Shown: positions 9,022-17,770 of the stretch, in pieces
Position numbering within the stretch: the first letter of the stretch is position 1
Layout: each line of letters opens with the position of its first letter
NCBI GenBank assembly: GCA_937961455.1
Contig: CALGNN010000021.1
Span: forward strand, 33,795-97,794
Direction of reading: 5' to 3'
Origin: an uncultured Saprospiraceae bacterium
GTDB taxonomy: Bacteria; Bacteroidota; Bacteroidia; Chitinophagales; Saprospiraceae
DNA: 64,000 nt
Notes under the pieces: generated by a model
Database searches by the model: none
Seen by the model: the letters and a program-made list of their open reading frames with translations, nothing else
Told to the model about the DNA's origin: nothing
Translations under genes and position numbers: made by a program

Positions 9022-12000
9022 TTAGGCATCGAGTTTTTCTATTTTATTAATAAGCTTAGCGCTATAGTTAACGCTAGACCGTGTGTTCACTTCCTCTAAG
9101 ACCACATAATTTAATGGTGATCTTAACTTTTTGGACAATTGTCCTTTTTTATTATTGGTATCTCCAAATGTAATCGCTCCTGTTGGGCAAGCAGTTTGGC
9201 AAGCCGTTCTTACATCACGATCTTCTAATCTTCTTCCTTCTTTCTTAGCTACCAATTTTCCACTTTGGATTCTCTGCGTACAGAAACTACACTTTTCAAT
9301 TACTCCTCTTGATCTAACAGTTACATCAGGATTCAAGACCATTCTTGTTAAGTTGTCCGCTCCAAATGGCAATTCATCACTCTTTGTTAATTCTGGCTCG
9401 TTTGATGGCCATAAATCAGCAGTGGTATAATCTAACCAATTGAATCTTCTTACTTTATATGGACAGTTGTTGGCACAATATCTAGTACCTACACATCTAT
9501 TGTAAGCCATTTGATTTAAACCTTCTGAACTGTGGTTTGTAGCATTTACTGGACAAACATTCTCACAAGGAGCATTATCACAATGCTGACACATCATAGG
9601 TTGATATACCGTATTCGGGTTATCAGCATCTCCATAGAAGTACCTATCGATTCTTAACCAAGTCATTTCATGATGCCTGTGTACCTCATGCTTTCCTACG
9701 ATAGGAACATTATTTTCAGCAATACATGCAACTGTGCAGGCACCACAACCAATACAAGCATTTAAATCAACATGCATTCCCCAGTGATGACCTTGATCAT
9801 ATAGATCTTCTTTGTACTCATCGTATGGATAAAGCGTTTGTTCGTTTAAGTGCTCGAAATGATGTCTTTCTTCATGCAGATGGTGAACAAATTCCTTTAC
9901 ATCTGCTATATGAGTTCTTCTAATTATTGAACGATTTGTCAACGAACCTTCAAAACCTTTTACAAGAGTTCCAGTTGCAAGTTCATCAGCTACTACTTCT
10001 TCGCCAGCTGTGTTCACATCTTTGACACCCATCGTGTGATGGTATTGTACAGATGCAAAATCATCATCTTCTCCAGTCTTTCCAGATACAGCAACATCTG
10101 TTGCATAATACTGTGTCAAGCCATTAGCATCAGTTGTCAACCAAGGATTAACATTGGTTCCATACCCTACTGCAGATTTACCACCTACTTCTCTTCCATA
10201 TCCAAGAGATAAACTAACCGTACCTGGCATTTGGCCAAATTGCTGCACAACTACCGCCGTTTGAGCAACTCCATTTACTGTAAGTGTTACCGTATCTCCA
10301 TCTTCTAAATCATTGAATCCTATAAATTTTCTAACTCCGTTAAATTTCACAGGAACATGTAAGATATTACCCCAAGAAGTTCTTGTAACTGGGTCTGGCA
10401 TTTCCATCAGCCATGGGTTATTGGCAAATTGCCCATTACCCATATGGACGGTCTCATAAAAATTGATTTCCAGATCCGAGCTATTCGGTTTTGAAACATT
10501 ACTCAAGGCATTGCCAACATTGGCACTAAAAGCACCAGCTGAATAACTTGCACCTGAATTATGGAAACCATCGTGAAGGGCTTTATCCCAAGAACCGCCT
10601 CCTAATATATTTTGCGTCCAATTGGACTTTAAATAATCGTAATAATCAAGCTTTTCACCTGCCCAAGTCAACAGGGAGGTCTGCGCTTGTCTTGTATTAA
10701 ACAATGGATTGATTGTAGGCTGAATCAAGTGGCAGTGGCCCAATTTTGGCTCAGCGTCTCCCCATGATTCAAGACCGTGGTGGTCAGGCGCGACATAGTC
10801 ACACAAAGCCGTTGTCTCATCATTTGACTGAGCAAATGATAATTTGAAATCGACCTTTGCAAAAGCATCTGCGAAAGATGATCCAGGGAAATCATATGCT
10901 GGATTTGCGCCATAAACCATGACTGCATCAATTCTTCCTGCATTCATATCAGCAATCAAATCATTCATATCTGAATCAATTCCTTGTCTTTGCATGGAAG
11001 GATGAGCGAATGAAATGGTATTACCGTAGCTTCCTAAAACATCATTGATTTTATTAACCAATATTTGTTCTGAAACATTATTTGAATTTGAAACAACTAA
11101 AGCCTTGCCTCTAGCTCCTTTTAATTCATCAGCTAGCACCCTTAATGAATCCATGATTTCTTTTGGTAAAGAAGGTCCGGATCCTGAGCCACCTAACAAA
11201 TTACACAGTGCTGCTATTGCTGCACCTTGCTGTGAAGGTTTTACTAAAATTCTGTTATCTGCATTTGAGCCTGTCAAAGACATCCCATTTTCTATCTGCA
11301 CGTGCTTTGACATACTTGCGTTGTCAACATCTTTTATTACTCTATTTTTTGCGTATTGTCTTGCATACTCAATAGGAGAAATCCATGTACCCAGAAAATC
11401 AGCGCCAAAGCTTACAATTACATTTGCTTTGTCAAATCTATAATCAGGAATTACTTTGCTTCCAAAAGTCGCTTCATTGGCTAGTAACATTGCTGAGCTC
11501 GATACGGGATCATAACTCACATGCTTCGTATTTGGGAAGCTGCTTTTAAATCTTGCAATAGCTTTCTTAGTCGTAGGACTTAGAATAGAATTGCTGATTA
11601 TAGCAATTCTTGAATTGCCGTTTAAATTTGATTTAACTGCGGCATCTATTGCATCCCAAGTAGAGGCTGCAAAACCTTTTTCACCATCTCTAGCAATAGG
11701 ACCTTTAAATCTATTGGTGTCATACAAGCTTAACACATATGCTTGTGCTCTAGCGCTTGTTCCTCCCATAGAAACAGATGATAGACTGTTTCCTTCGATT
11801 TTAATAGGTCTACCCTCTCGGGTTTTTACTAAAACAGAACAAAAGTCTCCTCCATTTACATAACTAGATGCATAGTAATTAGGAATACCTGGTACAATGG
11901 TATCAGGCTTAACTACGTATGGTAAAGCTTTTTTGACTGGGATATCGCAACTAGCAACAGTAGCCGCGCCTAATCCAAATCCAAGATATTTAAGAAAATC

Positions 12001-12159
12001 TCTTCGATCCGTTTTGTAAGATTCAGACTCTGTGGCTTCTCCCATTGTTTCATACAAAGGGGTATCTGTAAATTCGTTACCTGCTGTTTTTAAAAACTCA
12101 GGATCACTTCCCAGATCTTTCCCACCAATCCAAATTTCTTCTTCTTTATGATTCTTCAT
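9022..12159 (-). CDS. actB: Alternative complex III subunit ActB (TAT signal, molybdopterin-fold plus four-cluster ferredoxin domain)
   Basis: Periplasmic iron-sulfur subunit of ACIII, 1045 residues. It starts with a leader of about 48 residues and a twin-arginine motif (TDRRDFLKYLG, about 50-60) before a hydrophobic stretch. Residues about 75-770 resemble the molybdopterin-enzyme fold, which in this family lacks the cofactor. The C-terminal ferredoxin part begins near residue 802 with CIGCGACTVAC, followed by CQHCDNAPCENVC, CVGTRYCANNC, CSFCTQR and CQTACPTGA, consistent with three 4Fe-4S and one 3Fe-4S clusters. It lies 12 nt after actA. Confidence 0.95.
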   Translation of the reverse strand: MKNHKEEEIWIGGKDLGSDPEFLKTAGNEFTDTPLYETMGEATESESYKTDRRDFLKYLGFGLGAATVASCDIPVKKALPYVVKPDTIVPGIPNYYASSYVNGGDFCSVLVKTREGRPIKIEGNSLSSVSMGGTSARAQAYVLSLYDTNRFKGPIARDGEKGFAASTWDAIDAAVKSNLNGNSRIAIISNSILSPTTKKAIARFKSSFPNTKHVSYDPVSSSAMLLANEATFGSKVIPDYRFDKANVIVSFGADFLGTWISPIEYARQYAKNRVIKDVDNASMSKHVQIENGMSLTGSNADNRILVKPSQQGAAIAALCNLLGGSGSGPSLPKEIMDSLRVLADELKGARGKALVVSNSNNVSEQILVNKINDVLGSYGNTISFAHPSMQRQGIDSDMNDLIADMNAGRIDAVMVYGANPAYDFPGSSFADAFAKVDFKLSFAQSNDETTALCDYVAPDHHGLESWGDAEPKLGHCHLIQPTINPLFNTRQAQTSLLTWAGEKLDYYDYLKSNWTQNILGGGSWDKALHDGFHNSGASYSAGAFSANVGNALSNVSKPNSSDLEINFYETVHMGNGQFANNPWLMEMPDPVTRTSWGNILHVPVKFNGVRKFIGFNDLEDGDTVTLTVNGVAQTAVVVQQFGQMPGTVSLSLGYGREVGGKSAVGYGTNVNPWLTTDANGLTQYYATDVAVSGKTGEDDDFASVQYHHTMGVKDVNTAGEEVVADELATGTLVKGFEGSLTNRSIIRRTHIADVKEFVHHLHEERHHFEHLNEQTLYPYDEYKEDLYDQGHHWGMHVDLNACIGCGACTVACIAENNVPIVGKHEVHRHHEMTWLRIDRYFYGDADNPNTVYQPMMCQHCDNAPCENVCPVNATNHSSEGLNQMAYNRCVGTRYCANNCPYKVRRFNWLDYTTADLWPSNEPELTKSDELPFGADNLTRMVLNPDVTVRSRGVIEKCSFCTQRIQSGKLVAKKEGRRLEDRDVRTACQTACPTGAITFGDTNNKKGQLSKKLRSPLNYVVLEEVNTRSSVNYSAKLINKIEKLDA

Positions 12160-12171
12160 TATTGCCTTTAA

Positions 12172-13596
12172 TTAATAATGACATTTTTGACATTCTAAAC
12201 CGCCTATATCTTCAACTGTTACTTTTTCACGACTTCCATCAGAAAGTTCGTTGTGATATTTCTCGTAACTATTGTAGTATTCGTTACCAACAAACTGAAC
12301 TTCAGTTTCTCTGTGACAATTGATACACCATCCCATAGACAGAGGTGCATACTGTTCCAAAATTTCCATCTCTTCAACAGCACCATGACACTGCTGACAC
12401 TCTACTTTTCCGATGCTAACATGCTGAGCGTGATTGAAATAGACGTGGTCAGGTAAATTATGAATTCTAGTCCATGGAATAGGACCATAAACGGATGGCT
12501 TAAGGTCACTCGTAAGCGAACTAACTATACCATCCCATTGTTCTTTGACTATTCTTTCACCTTCTCTTCCAAGAGACTCAACACCTGCGTCTGACATATA
12601 AGAATCGCCAATCCACTTTTTGTAAATCTTGGCAATCTCATCCTCCGACATGTTCTCGTAATTGTCAATGTATTTTAATGTGTTAGGATCAAAACCTACA
12701 CTAGCATATATTTTAGAGATTTCTGCAGTTCCATGCAAAGAACCCTTTGTTACTGCAGAGTGACAATTCATACAAGTATTCGCTGCTGGTATTACTGCAT
12801 GCTTTGATCTTCTTGCACCATCATGGCAATATTGACAATCAATGCCTTGCATTCCAGCATGTGTTTCATGACTGAACTTTATGGGTTGCTCTGGAGCATA
12901 GTTTTGTTGTCTTCCCCAAGCGATACCATTTTTAACTGTAGTATAACCTCCAATCAATACGAGTGCAAATAATAAAAAGCTGATAACGCTCTTACTTGTT
13001 AGTGATTCAACAATGGTTTTTGAAGGTTGTAGAACTCCTGTTTCTTCTTTTGTAACGATTCGACCTAAGTTCGAAATCATTCTAGTAAGGAATAATGCTA
13101 GAATTGACAAAATTCCAAAGACTACATAGTATATCCAATTGTTATTTTGTTCAACAGTAACCTCAGCTCCAGGTGTACCAGCAACTTGAGGAGGGTAAGT
13201 GCCATCATTCACCCCTTGGATGTAAGTTAACAATGATGCGATATCATCATCTGTTAATTCATTAAAAGCTTGCATTACGGTTGGCTTCCATTCATTCCAC
13301 AATTCTGTGGCTCTTGGATGTCCCGCGTCAATCAAGGAACTTGAGTTCCTGATCCAAGCGTATAGATCTTCTTGGGGATAGTCTGCCCATCGTTCTTCAA
13401 CACCTCCTAGTGCAGGTCCAGTACTACGGGATTTCATGTCCTTAGCGTGGCACTGATTACAGTTAACTTGAAAAAGTTTCTTTCCAGCATCTATTGAAAC
13501 CTCGCCGAATACAGAAGATGAGGTCAGAAGGTAGAAGAATAAGAAGTAAAATGTATTCCTAAACAGCGTTTTTATCATGTGTAAGCTATTTCTCAA
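12172..13596 (-). CDS. actA: Alternative complex III subunit ActA (multiheme cytochrome c)
   Basis: First gene of the respiratory operon; membrane-anchored multiheme cytochrome c of ACIII. The 474 residues contain six CxxCH heme sites. One is in an N-terminal class I cytochrome domain after a signal peptide (CNQCH, 46-50, with a likely axial Met in VMQAF). Five are in the C-terminal part (CQYCH 254, CMNCH 275, CQQCH 400, CINCH 424, CQKCH 469). The last site ends one residue before the C terminus. Two hydrophobic segments (about 153-171 and 203-219) separate the domains. The described core ActA is pentaheme, so the N-terminal domain looks like an added monoheme unit. The ATG MIKTLF (residue 7) is an alternative start. 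Confidence 0.92.
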   Translation of the reverse strand: MRNSLHMIKTLFRNTFYFLFFYLLTSSSVFGEVSIDAGKKLFQVNCNQCHAKDMKSRSTGPALGGVEERWADYPQEDLYAWIRNSSSLIDAGHPRATELWNEWKPTVMQAFNELTDDDIASLLTYIQGVNDGTYPPQVAGTPGAEVTVEQNNNWIYYVVFGILSILALFLTRMISNLGRIVTKEETGVLQPSKTIVESLTSKSVISFLLFALVLIGGYTTVKNGIAWGRQQNYAPEQPIKFSHETHAGMQGIDCQYCHDGARRSKHAVIPAANTCMNCHSAVTKGSLHGTAEISKIYASVGFDPNTLKYIDNYENMSEDEIAKIYKKWIGDSYMSDAGVESLGREGERIVKEQWDGIVSSLTSDLKPSVYGPIPWTRIHNLPDHVYFNHAQHVSIGKVECQQCHGAVEEMEILEQYAPLSMGWCINCHRETEVQFVGNEYYNSYEKYHNELSDGSREKVTVEDIGGLECQKCHY

Positions 13597-13650
13597 GCGA
13601 TTACTTATTACAAAAAAACATCAAGCGTAATCTCTTCATTTAAGCTGCCG

Positions 13651-13658
13651 CAAAAATA
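13651..13658 (-). promoter_or_regulatory. Candidate -7 promoter box of the actA-coxC operon
   Basis: On the minus strand the sequence reads TATTTTTG, an exact match to the Bacteroidota -7 consensus TAnnTTTG, about 55 nt upstream of the actA ATG. No clear TTG is found at the expected -33 distance, so the call rests on one box. It lies between the thyA hairpin and actA, where a promoter for the ten-gene operon is needed. Confidence 0.4.
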
Positions 13659-13701
13659 GGATTCACTTGCATTTATTGCATATATCTATACCTATTATTG
13701 A

Positions 13702-13726
13702 TTTATTTAGACATTATCTAAATAAA
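13702..13726 (-). terminator. AT-rich hairpin downstream of thyA
   Basis: A perfect inverted repeat with 10-base arms (TTTATTTAGA / TCTAAATAAA) and a 5-base loop begins 8 nt after the thyA stop. It has no GC-rich stem or long U tract, so termination would be weak. It may partly separate thyA from the respiratory operon that follows on the same strand. Confidence 0.4.
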
Positions 13727-13733
13727 CTTTTAA

Positions 13734-14528
13734 TTAAACTGATACTGCAGCCTTAATATGAGGATCTGGATTGTAATTAAGCAATTCAAAATCCTTAAAA
13801 TCAAAAGCTAAAATATCAGTGATTTGTTCGTTTATTTTAATACTTGGTAATTGTTTTGGCGTCCTTTGAAGTTGTGTTCTTGCTTGATCAAAATGATTGC
13901 TATACAAATGTAAGTCTCCAAAGGTATGCACAAACTCGCCAGATTTAAGGCCACATACTTGAGCCATCATCATGGTCAACAAGGCGTAAGAGGCTATATT
14001 AAATGGCACACCTAAAAATGCGTCAGCTGATCTTTGATACAATTGACAAGATAATTTACCATTTGCTACATAAAACTGAAACATACAATGACACGGACAT
14101 AAGGCCATTTCATCAAGCTCACCCACATTCCAAGCGTTAACTATAATTCTTCTACTATCAGGATTATGCTTTATAAGATCAATAACATTCATGATTTGAT
14201 CATGCACTTTTCCATCTGCACCTTCCCATGACCTCCATTGTTTACCATATACTGGTCCTAAATCTCCATCCTCCCTAGCCCACTCATTCCAAATTCTCAC
14301 ACCATTCTCCTGCAAATACTTGACATTAGTATCTCCTTTCAAAAACCAAAGTAATTCGTAAATAATAGATTTAAGATGTAATTTCTTGGTTGTCAGCATC
14401 GGAAAGCCTTCCGCTAGATCAAATCTAATTTGATGGCCAAAGACAGATCTTGTGCCTGTGCCTGTCCGATCAGACTTATCTGTTCCATTTTCAAGTATGT
14501 GTTCTAAAAGATCTAAATACTGTCTCAT
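13734..14528 (-). CDS. thyA: Thymidylate synthase
   Basis: Methylates dUMP to dTMP using 5,10-methylene-tetrahydrofolate. The 264 residues match the usual bacterial length. The catalytic cysteine lies in [11 protein letters not shown], followed by the substrate-binding stretch [20 protein letters not shown]. The N-terminal phosphate-binding segment [12 protein letters not shown] is intact. Dihydrofolate reductase, often adjacent, is absent here, but folK and a deoxynucleoside kinase lie within 3 kb. It is divergent from the symporter gene with 148 nt between starts. Confidence 0.98.
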   Translation of the reverse strand: MRQYLDLLEHILENGTDKSDRTGTGTRSVFGHQIRFDLAEGFPMLTTKKLHLKSIIYELLWFLKGDTNVKYLQENGVRIWNEWAREDGDLGPVYGKQWRSWEGADGKVHDQIMNVIDLIKHNPDSRRIIVNAWNVGELDEMALCPCHCMFQFYVANGKLSCQLYQRSADAFLGVPFNIASYALLTMMMAQVCGLKSGEFVHTFGDLHLYSNHFDQARTQLQRTPKQLPSIKINEQITDILAFDFKDFELLNYNPDPHIKAAVSV

Positions 14529-14676
14529 TGATAAACCGTAGTGGTAAATGTCGATGCGAATATATATAGATTTTTTTAATTTGTAATTTGTACAATATGA
14601 TTCATTTTAAAAATTCCTTTTTGCCAAGTTTAAATAAAAGCCTACTTTAAATTTTATTTGAAAACAAACTCCTTAC

Positions 14677-16263
14677 ATGAAAAGAAGAATATTACAGATT
14701 TTAGGACTCTTATTATTACCTGTTTTGGCTTGGAGTCAGACGGAAGAAAGAGGTTGGGATGAAGCTATAAATGATGCAGTTACTCCAGCAACTGAGTTTA
14801 TATTTAATATCGTTTTTTATCCATGGGTTTATGGACCAAACGGCGACACCTCAACAATGCCATATGTAATTATTTTACTTCTAGGAGCCGCGACTATATT
14901 CACCCTGTACTTTGGCTTTATTAATATAAGGAAGTTTCCTCTTGCCATTAATGTTGTCAGAGGAAAATACGATGATGTAGAAGGATCTGACGAGCCCATT
15001 GGCAAAGCTGCTGTGAATATGGTAGATGGTGATGTAGTTGATACAATCAAAATTGAAGGCCAAGAAGGAGAAGTCAGTCATTTTCAAGCATTAACTGCTG
15101 CACTTTCAGGGACGGTTGGTTTAGGAAATATTTCTGGTGTGGCTATTGCGATTACGATTGGTGGACCTGGAGCTACCTTTTGGATGATTGTAGCAGGACT
15201 TCTTGGGATGTCATCAAAATTTGCAGAGTGTACACTGGGTGTTAAATATAGGGACATCGGTCCAGATGGAACTGTCTATGGAGGTCCTATGTATTACCTT
15301 TCCAAAGGATTAAAAGAAAGAGGTATGGCAGGCTTTGGAAAAGTCCTTGCAGTCTTTTTTGCCATTATGTGTATTGGTGGATCTTTCGGTGGTGGTAATA
15401 TGTTTCAAGCAAATCAGGCTGCCGCACAGTTTAATACCATGATGGGGATAACTGGAGATAGCGCGGGTGCAATTTTTGGAATTGTCATGGCGGTAGGTGT
15501 TGCCATTGTTATCATCGGAGGAATAAAAAGAATCGCGAGTGTTACGGAGAAAGTGGTACCCTTTATGGTTGGTATTTATTTAGTAGCTGCCCTTATCGTA
15601 ATTTTTGCAAAAATCAGTTTTGTACCAGAAGCATTCAAACTCATCTTCAATGGTGCTTTCACAGGTGCAGGTGTTGCGGGTGGATTTGTTGGAGTATTGA
15701 TTCAAGGATTTAGACGAGCTGCATTTTCTAATGAGGCTGGAGTTGGTTCAGCTGCCATAGCTCACTCCGCTGTTAAAACAAACTATGCTGCAAGTGAGGG
15801 TATTGTTGCATTACTTGAGCCATTCATTGATACTGTAGTTGTTTGTACTATTACTGCTTTAGTAATTATTATGACAGGATTCTACAGTCCAACCGCTGCA
15901 GAAGGATTAGGTGGAGTAGATTTGACCTCAGCTGCATTTGCAAGTGTCATACCATGGTTTCCGTATATTCTTACATTAGCGGTAGTACTCTTTGCCTTTT
16001 CAACCATGATTTCTTGGTCTTATTATGGCTTGCAGTCATGGCTATATTTATTCGGCAGAAATAAAACCAATGAATATATCTACAAGGTATTGTTTTGCTT
16101 ATTTGTAGTGATTGGAGCAGCCGCTAGTTTAGGAGCCGTAACGGATTTTTCAGATTCTATGATCTTTGCCATGGCCGTTCCTAACCTTATTGGTGTCTTC
16201 TTATTGTTACCACGAATTAAGGAAGAATTAAATAAATATTTAGCTGCCCTTAATAAGGCCTAA
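14677..16263 (+). CDS. Alanine/glycine:cation symporter (AGCS family)
   Basis: Inner-membrane sodium-coupled amino-acid importer of the AGCS family. The 528 residues show about eleven hydrophobic segments after an N-terminal extension. Family signatures include [21 protein letters not shown] with [13 protein letters not shown], and [19 protein letters not shown]. The N terminus ([20 protein letters not shown]) looks like a cleavable signal peptide, giving a longer protein than many enteric homologs. It is a single-gene unit with its own terminator just downstream. Alanine or glycine is the usual substrate, but specificity cannot be read from sequence. Confidence 0.92.
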   Translation: MKRRILQILGLLLLPVLAWSQTEERGWDEAINDAVTPATEFIFNIVFYPWVYGPNGDTSTMPYVIILLLGAATIFTLYFGFINIRKFPLAINVVRGKYDDVEGSDEPIGKAAVNMVDGDVVDTIKIEGQEGEVSHFQALTAALSGTVGLGNISGVAIAITIGGPGATFWMIVAGLLGMSSKFAECTLGVKYRDIGPDGTVYGGPMYYLSKGLKERGMAGFGKVLAVFFAIMCIGGSFGGGNMFQANQAAAQFNTMMGITGDSAGAIFGIVMAVGVAIVIIGGIKRIASVTEKVVPFMVGIYLVAALIVIFAKISFVPEAFKLIFNGAFTGAGVAGGFVGVLIQGFRRAAFSNEAGVGSAAIAHSAVKTNYAASEGIVALLEPFIDTVVVCTITALVIIMTGFYSPTAAEGLGGVDLTSAAFASVIPWFPYILTLAVVLFAFSTMISWSYYGLQSWLYLFGRNKTNEYIYKVLFCLFVVIGAAASLGAVTDFSDSMIFAMAVPNLIGVFLLLPRIKEELNKYLAALNKA

Positions 16264-16283
16264 TTTTATTCAAATCAAAATAT

Positions 16284-16317
16284 AAAAAAGCTTGCTCCCA
16301 AAGAGTGAGCTTTTTTT
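16284..16317 (+). terminator. Rho-independent terminator after the AGCS symporter
   Basis: The hairpin arms AAAAAAGCTTGCTC and GAGTGAGCTTTTTTT pair with two G-U wobbles around a 5-base loop, and the right arm runs into seven T residues. It begins 21 nt past the symporter stop and separates it from folK on the same strand. Confidence 0.85.
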
Positions 16318-16344
16318 ATTATTGTAAAAACATAATTTATAAAA

Positions 16345-16839
16345 GTGGTCTATTTGTTACTAGGATCGAATATGGGTGATCGCCTTTCATTTCTAAGGGC
16401 AGCTTATCAGCAGCTTCAATTTGAAATTGCACCCATAACACAAAGCTCGTCAATCTATGAAACAGAAGCATGGGGAAAAACCGACCAACAAAGTTTTTAC
16501 AATATGGTAGTAGCTTTAGATACCGATCTTTCTGCAGAAGCATTGCTTGATAAAACCCAGCATATTGAAAGCGTAATTGGTAGAGCTAAGAGAGAAAAAT
16601 GGGGACCCCGACAAATTGATATTGACATCTTATTATTCTATAAAGAAATTATCAACAAAAAGAATTTAACGATTCCCCATGCAAAATTGCATTTAAGAAA
16701 TTTTGCTTTAATACCTTTGGTAGAAATAGCTCCCCAGCTTCAACATCCGGCATTGAACAAAATGTTTATGGATATCTTTCTCGATAATGGAGATGAATCT
16801 GAGGTTACAAAATTGAATGTTCGAATAGATTCATGTTAG
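16345..16839 (+). CDS. folK: 2-amino-4-hydroxy-6-hydroxymethyldihydropteridine pyrophosphokinase
   Basis: Folate-pathway enzyme that transfers pyrophosphate from ATP to 6-hydroxymethyl-dihydropterin. The 164 residues carry the N-terminal LGSNMGDR and the metal/ATP-binding RQIDIDILLFY motif with KWGPR just before it. Length and motifs are complete. The gene overlaps the following kinase by 7 nt (16833-16839), so translation is likely coupled. folK next to a deoxynucleoside kinase is an arrangement I know from Bacteroidota. Confidence 0.96.
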   Translation: MVYLLLGSNMGDRLSFLRAAYQQLQFEIAPITQSSSIYETEAWGKTDQQSFYNMVVALDTDLSAEALLDKTQHIESVIGRAKREKWGPRQIDIDILLFYKEIINKKNLTIPHAKLHLRNFALIPLVEIAPQLQHPALNKMFMDIFLDNGDESEVTKLNVRIDSC

Positions 16840-17480
16840 AAAATCTTCCTTATAATTATGTTTGCATCGAAGGCAATATTGGAGCTGGGAAAACATCCTT
16901 AGTCAAACGCATTGCCAGTGAGTATCAAGCACAAATTATTTTAGAAGAATTTGCAGATAATCCATTCCTTCCCTATTTCTACAAAGACCCAACGAGATAC
17001 GCATTTACTGTTGAATTGTTTTTCATGACTGAAAGACATAAACAATTACAGCAACATTTAATCAACAGAGATTTATTTTACAAATTCATCGTCAGTGATT
17101 ACTTCTTCCCTAAGACTTTAATCTTTGCAAGGAAAAATTTAAAGGAGGATGAATACCGATTGTTCAATCGATTATTCAATATCCTAAACGCCAACTTTCC
17201 AAAACCTGACATCCTAATATACTTACATCGAAGTCCAACAAAACTGCGAAAGAATATAAGGTCGCGTGGACGAGAATATGAATACTTCATCGGACTTGAT
17301 TATTTACAAAATATACAAGATTCTTATTTTGAATATTTTAGATCAGTAGTGCAATTTCCCATCCTCGTTATTGACGTCGAAGAAATGGATTTTTTAACCA
17401 ACGATGATCAATACAATGAGATCAAAAGATTGATTTCTAGATCCTACAATCCAGGTTTACATCGTGTAAGATTGACATAA
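16833..17480 (+). CDS. Deoxynucleoside kinase
   Basis: Phosphorylates deoxynucleosides for nucleotide salvage. The 215 residues show a P-loop near the N terminus (EGNIGAGKTSL), the catalytic glutamate region ILEEFADNPFLPYFY, a TERHKQLQ segment and an LIYLHRSP strand before the arginine-rich lid (RKNIRSRGREYE). This fits the dCK/dGK/dNK family; the preferred base cannot be told. It overlaps folK by 7 nt and shares its operon. Thymidylate synthase is nearby on the other strand, so several steps of dTMP and folate metabolism are close together. Confidence 0.9.
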   Translation: MLENLPYNYVCIEGNIGAGKTSLVKRIASEYQAQIILEEFADNPFLPYFYKDPTRYAFTVELFFMTERHKQLQQHLINRDLFYKFIVSDYFFPKTLIFARKNLKEDEYRLFNRLFNILNANFPKPDILIYLHRSPTKLRKNIRSRGREYEYFIGLDYLQNIQDSYFEYFRSVVQFPILVIDVEEMDFLTNDDQYNEIKRLISRSYNPGLHRVRLT

Positions 17481-17770
17481 GCAATTGAAAATTTCTCACA
17501 CAGTCTTAATCACAAAGACCAAAATAGAAAATACATAGTTACAGCGCTCTCACACTTCACTCACTCAAAGCATTGCCATATCATCTCGCTTTCGCGTTCC
17601 TTCACTTTTTAACCTGTCGGTTAAAATCAGCAATCTGAATCGTTCAGTCGTACCTTCAGTGATCTTTCATTCATCCGAACAAACAATCCATTGGTATAAT
17701 TATAATTTAAATTCTTGTGCTTCGTTGTAATTTACAGCTGGCCTGATTTCTAAAAACTAAATACCAAATT
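17481..17770. other. Longest gene-free gap; small inverted repeat, no RNA gene seen
   Basis: This 290-nt gap between the deoxynucleoside kinase and the DUF5916 gene contains no convincing ORF or tRNA-like fold. A perfect inverted repeat lies at 17607-17626 (arms TTTTAACC / GGTTAAAA, loop TGTC); it could be a weak terminator for folK-dNK or an operator. The last 100 nt are AT-rich and probably hold the promoter of the next gene, but I found no exact TAnnTTTG box. Confidence 0.5.

Noticed and set aside
9022..12159. ActB as a catalytic molybdopterin oxidoreductase.
   Set aside because: The ACIII gene order and C-terminal ferredoxin domain identify ActB, whose molybdopterin-like domain carries no cofactor in characterised complexes.
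14654..14669. A 16-nt sequence (TTATTTGAAAACAAAC) repeated at 49205-49220, upstream of the AGCS symporter and rpoD.
   Set aside because: One repeat of this length is expected by chance in an AT-rich 64-kb window, and the two copies sit at different distances and orientations relative to the genes.
17481..17770. A tRNA or small RNA gene in the largest intergenic gap.
   Set aside because: No cloverleaf, TTCGANNC-like T arm or terminal CCA-like structure could be drawn; only a short inverted repeat is present.
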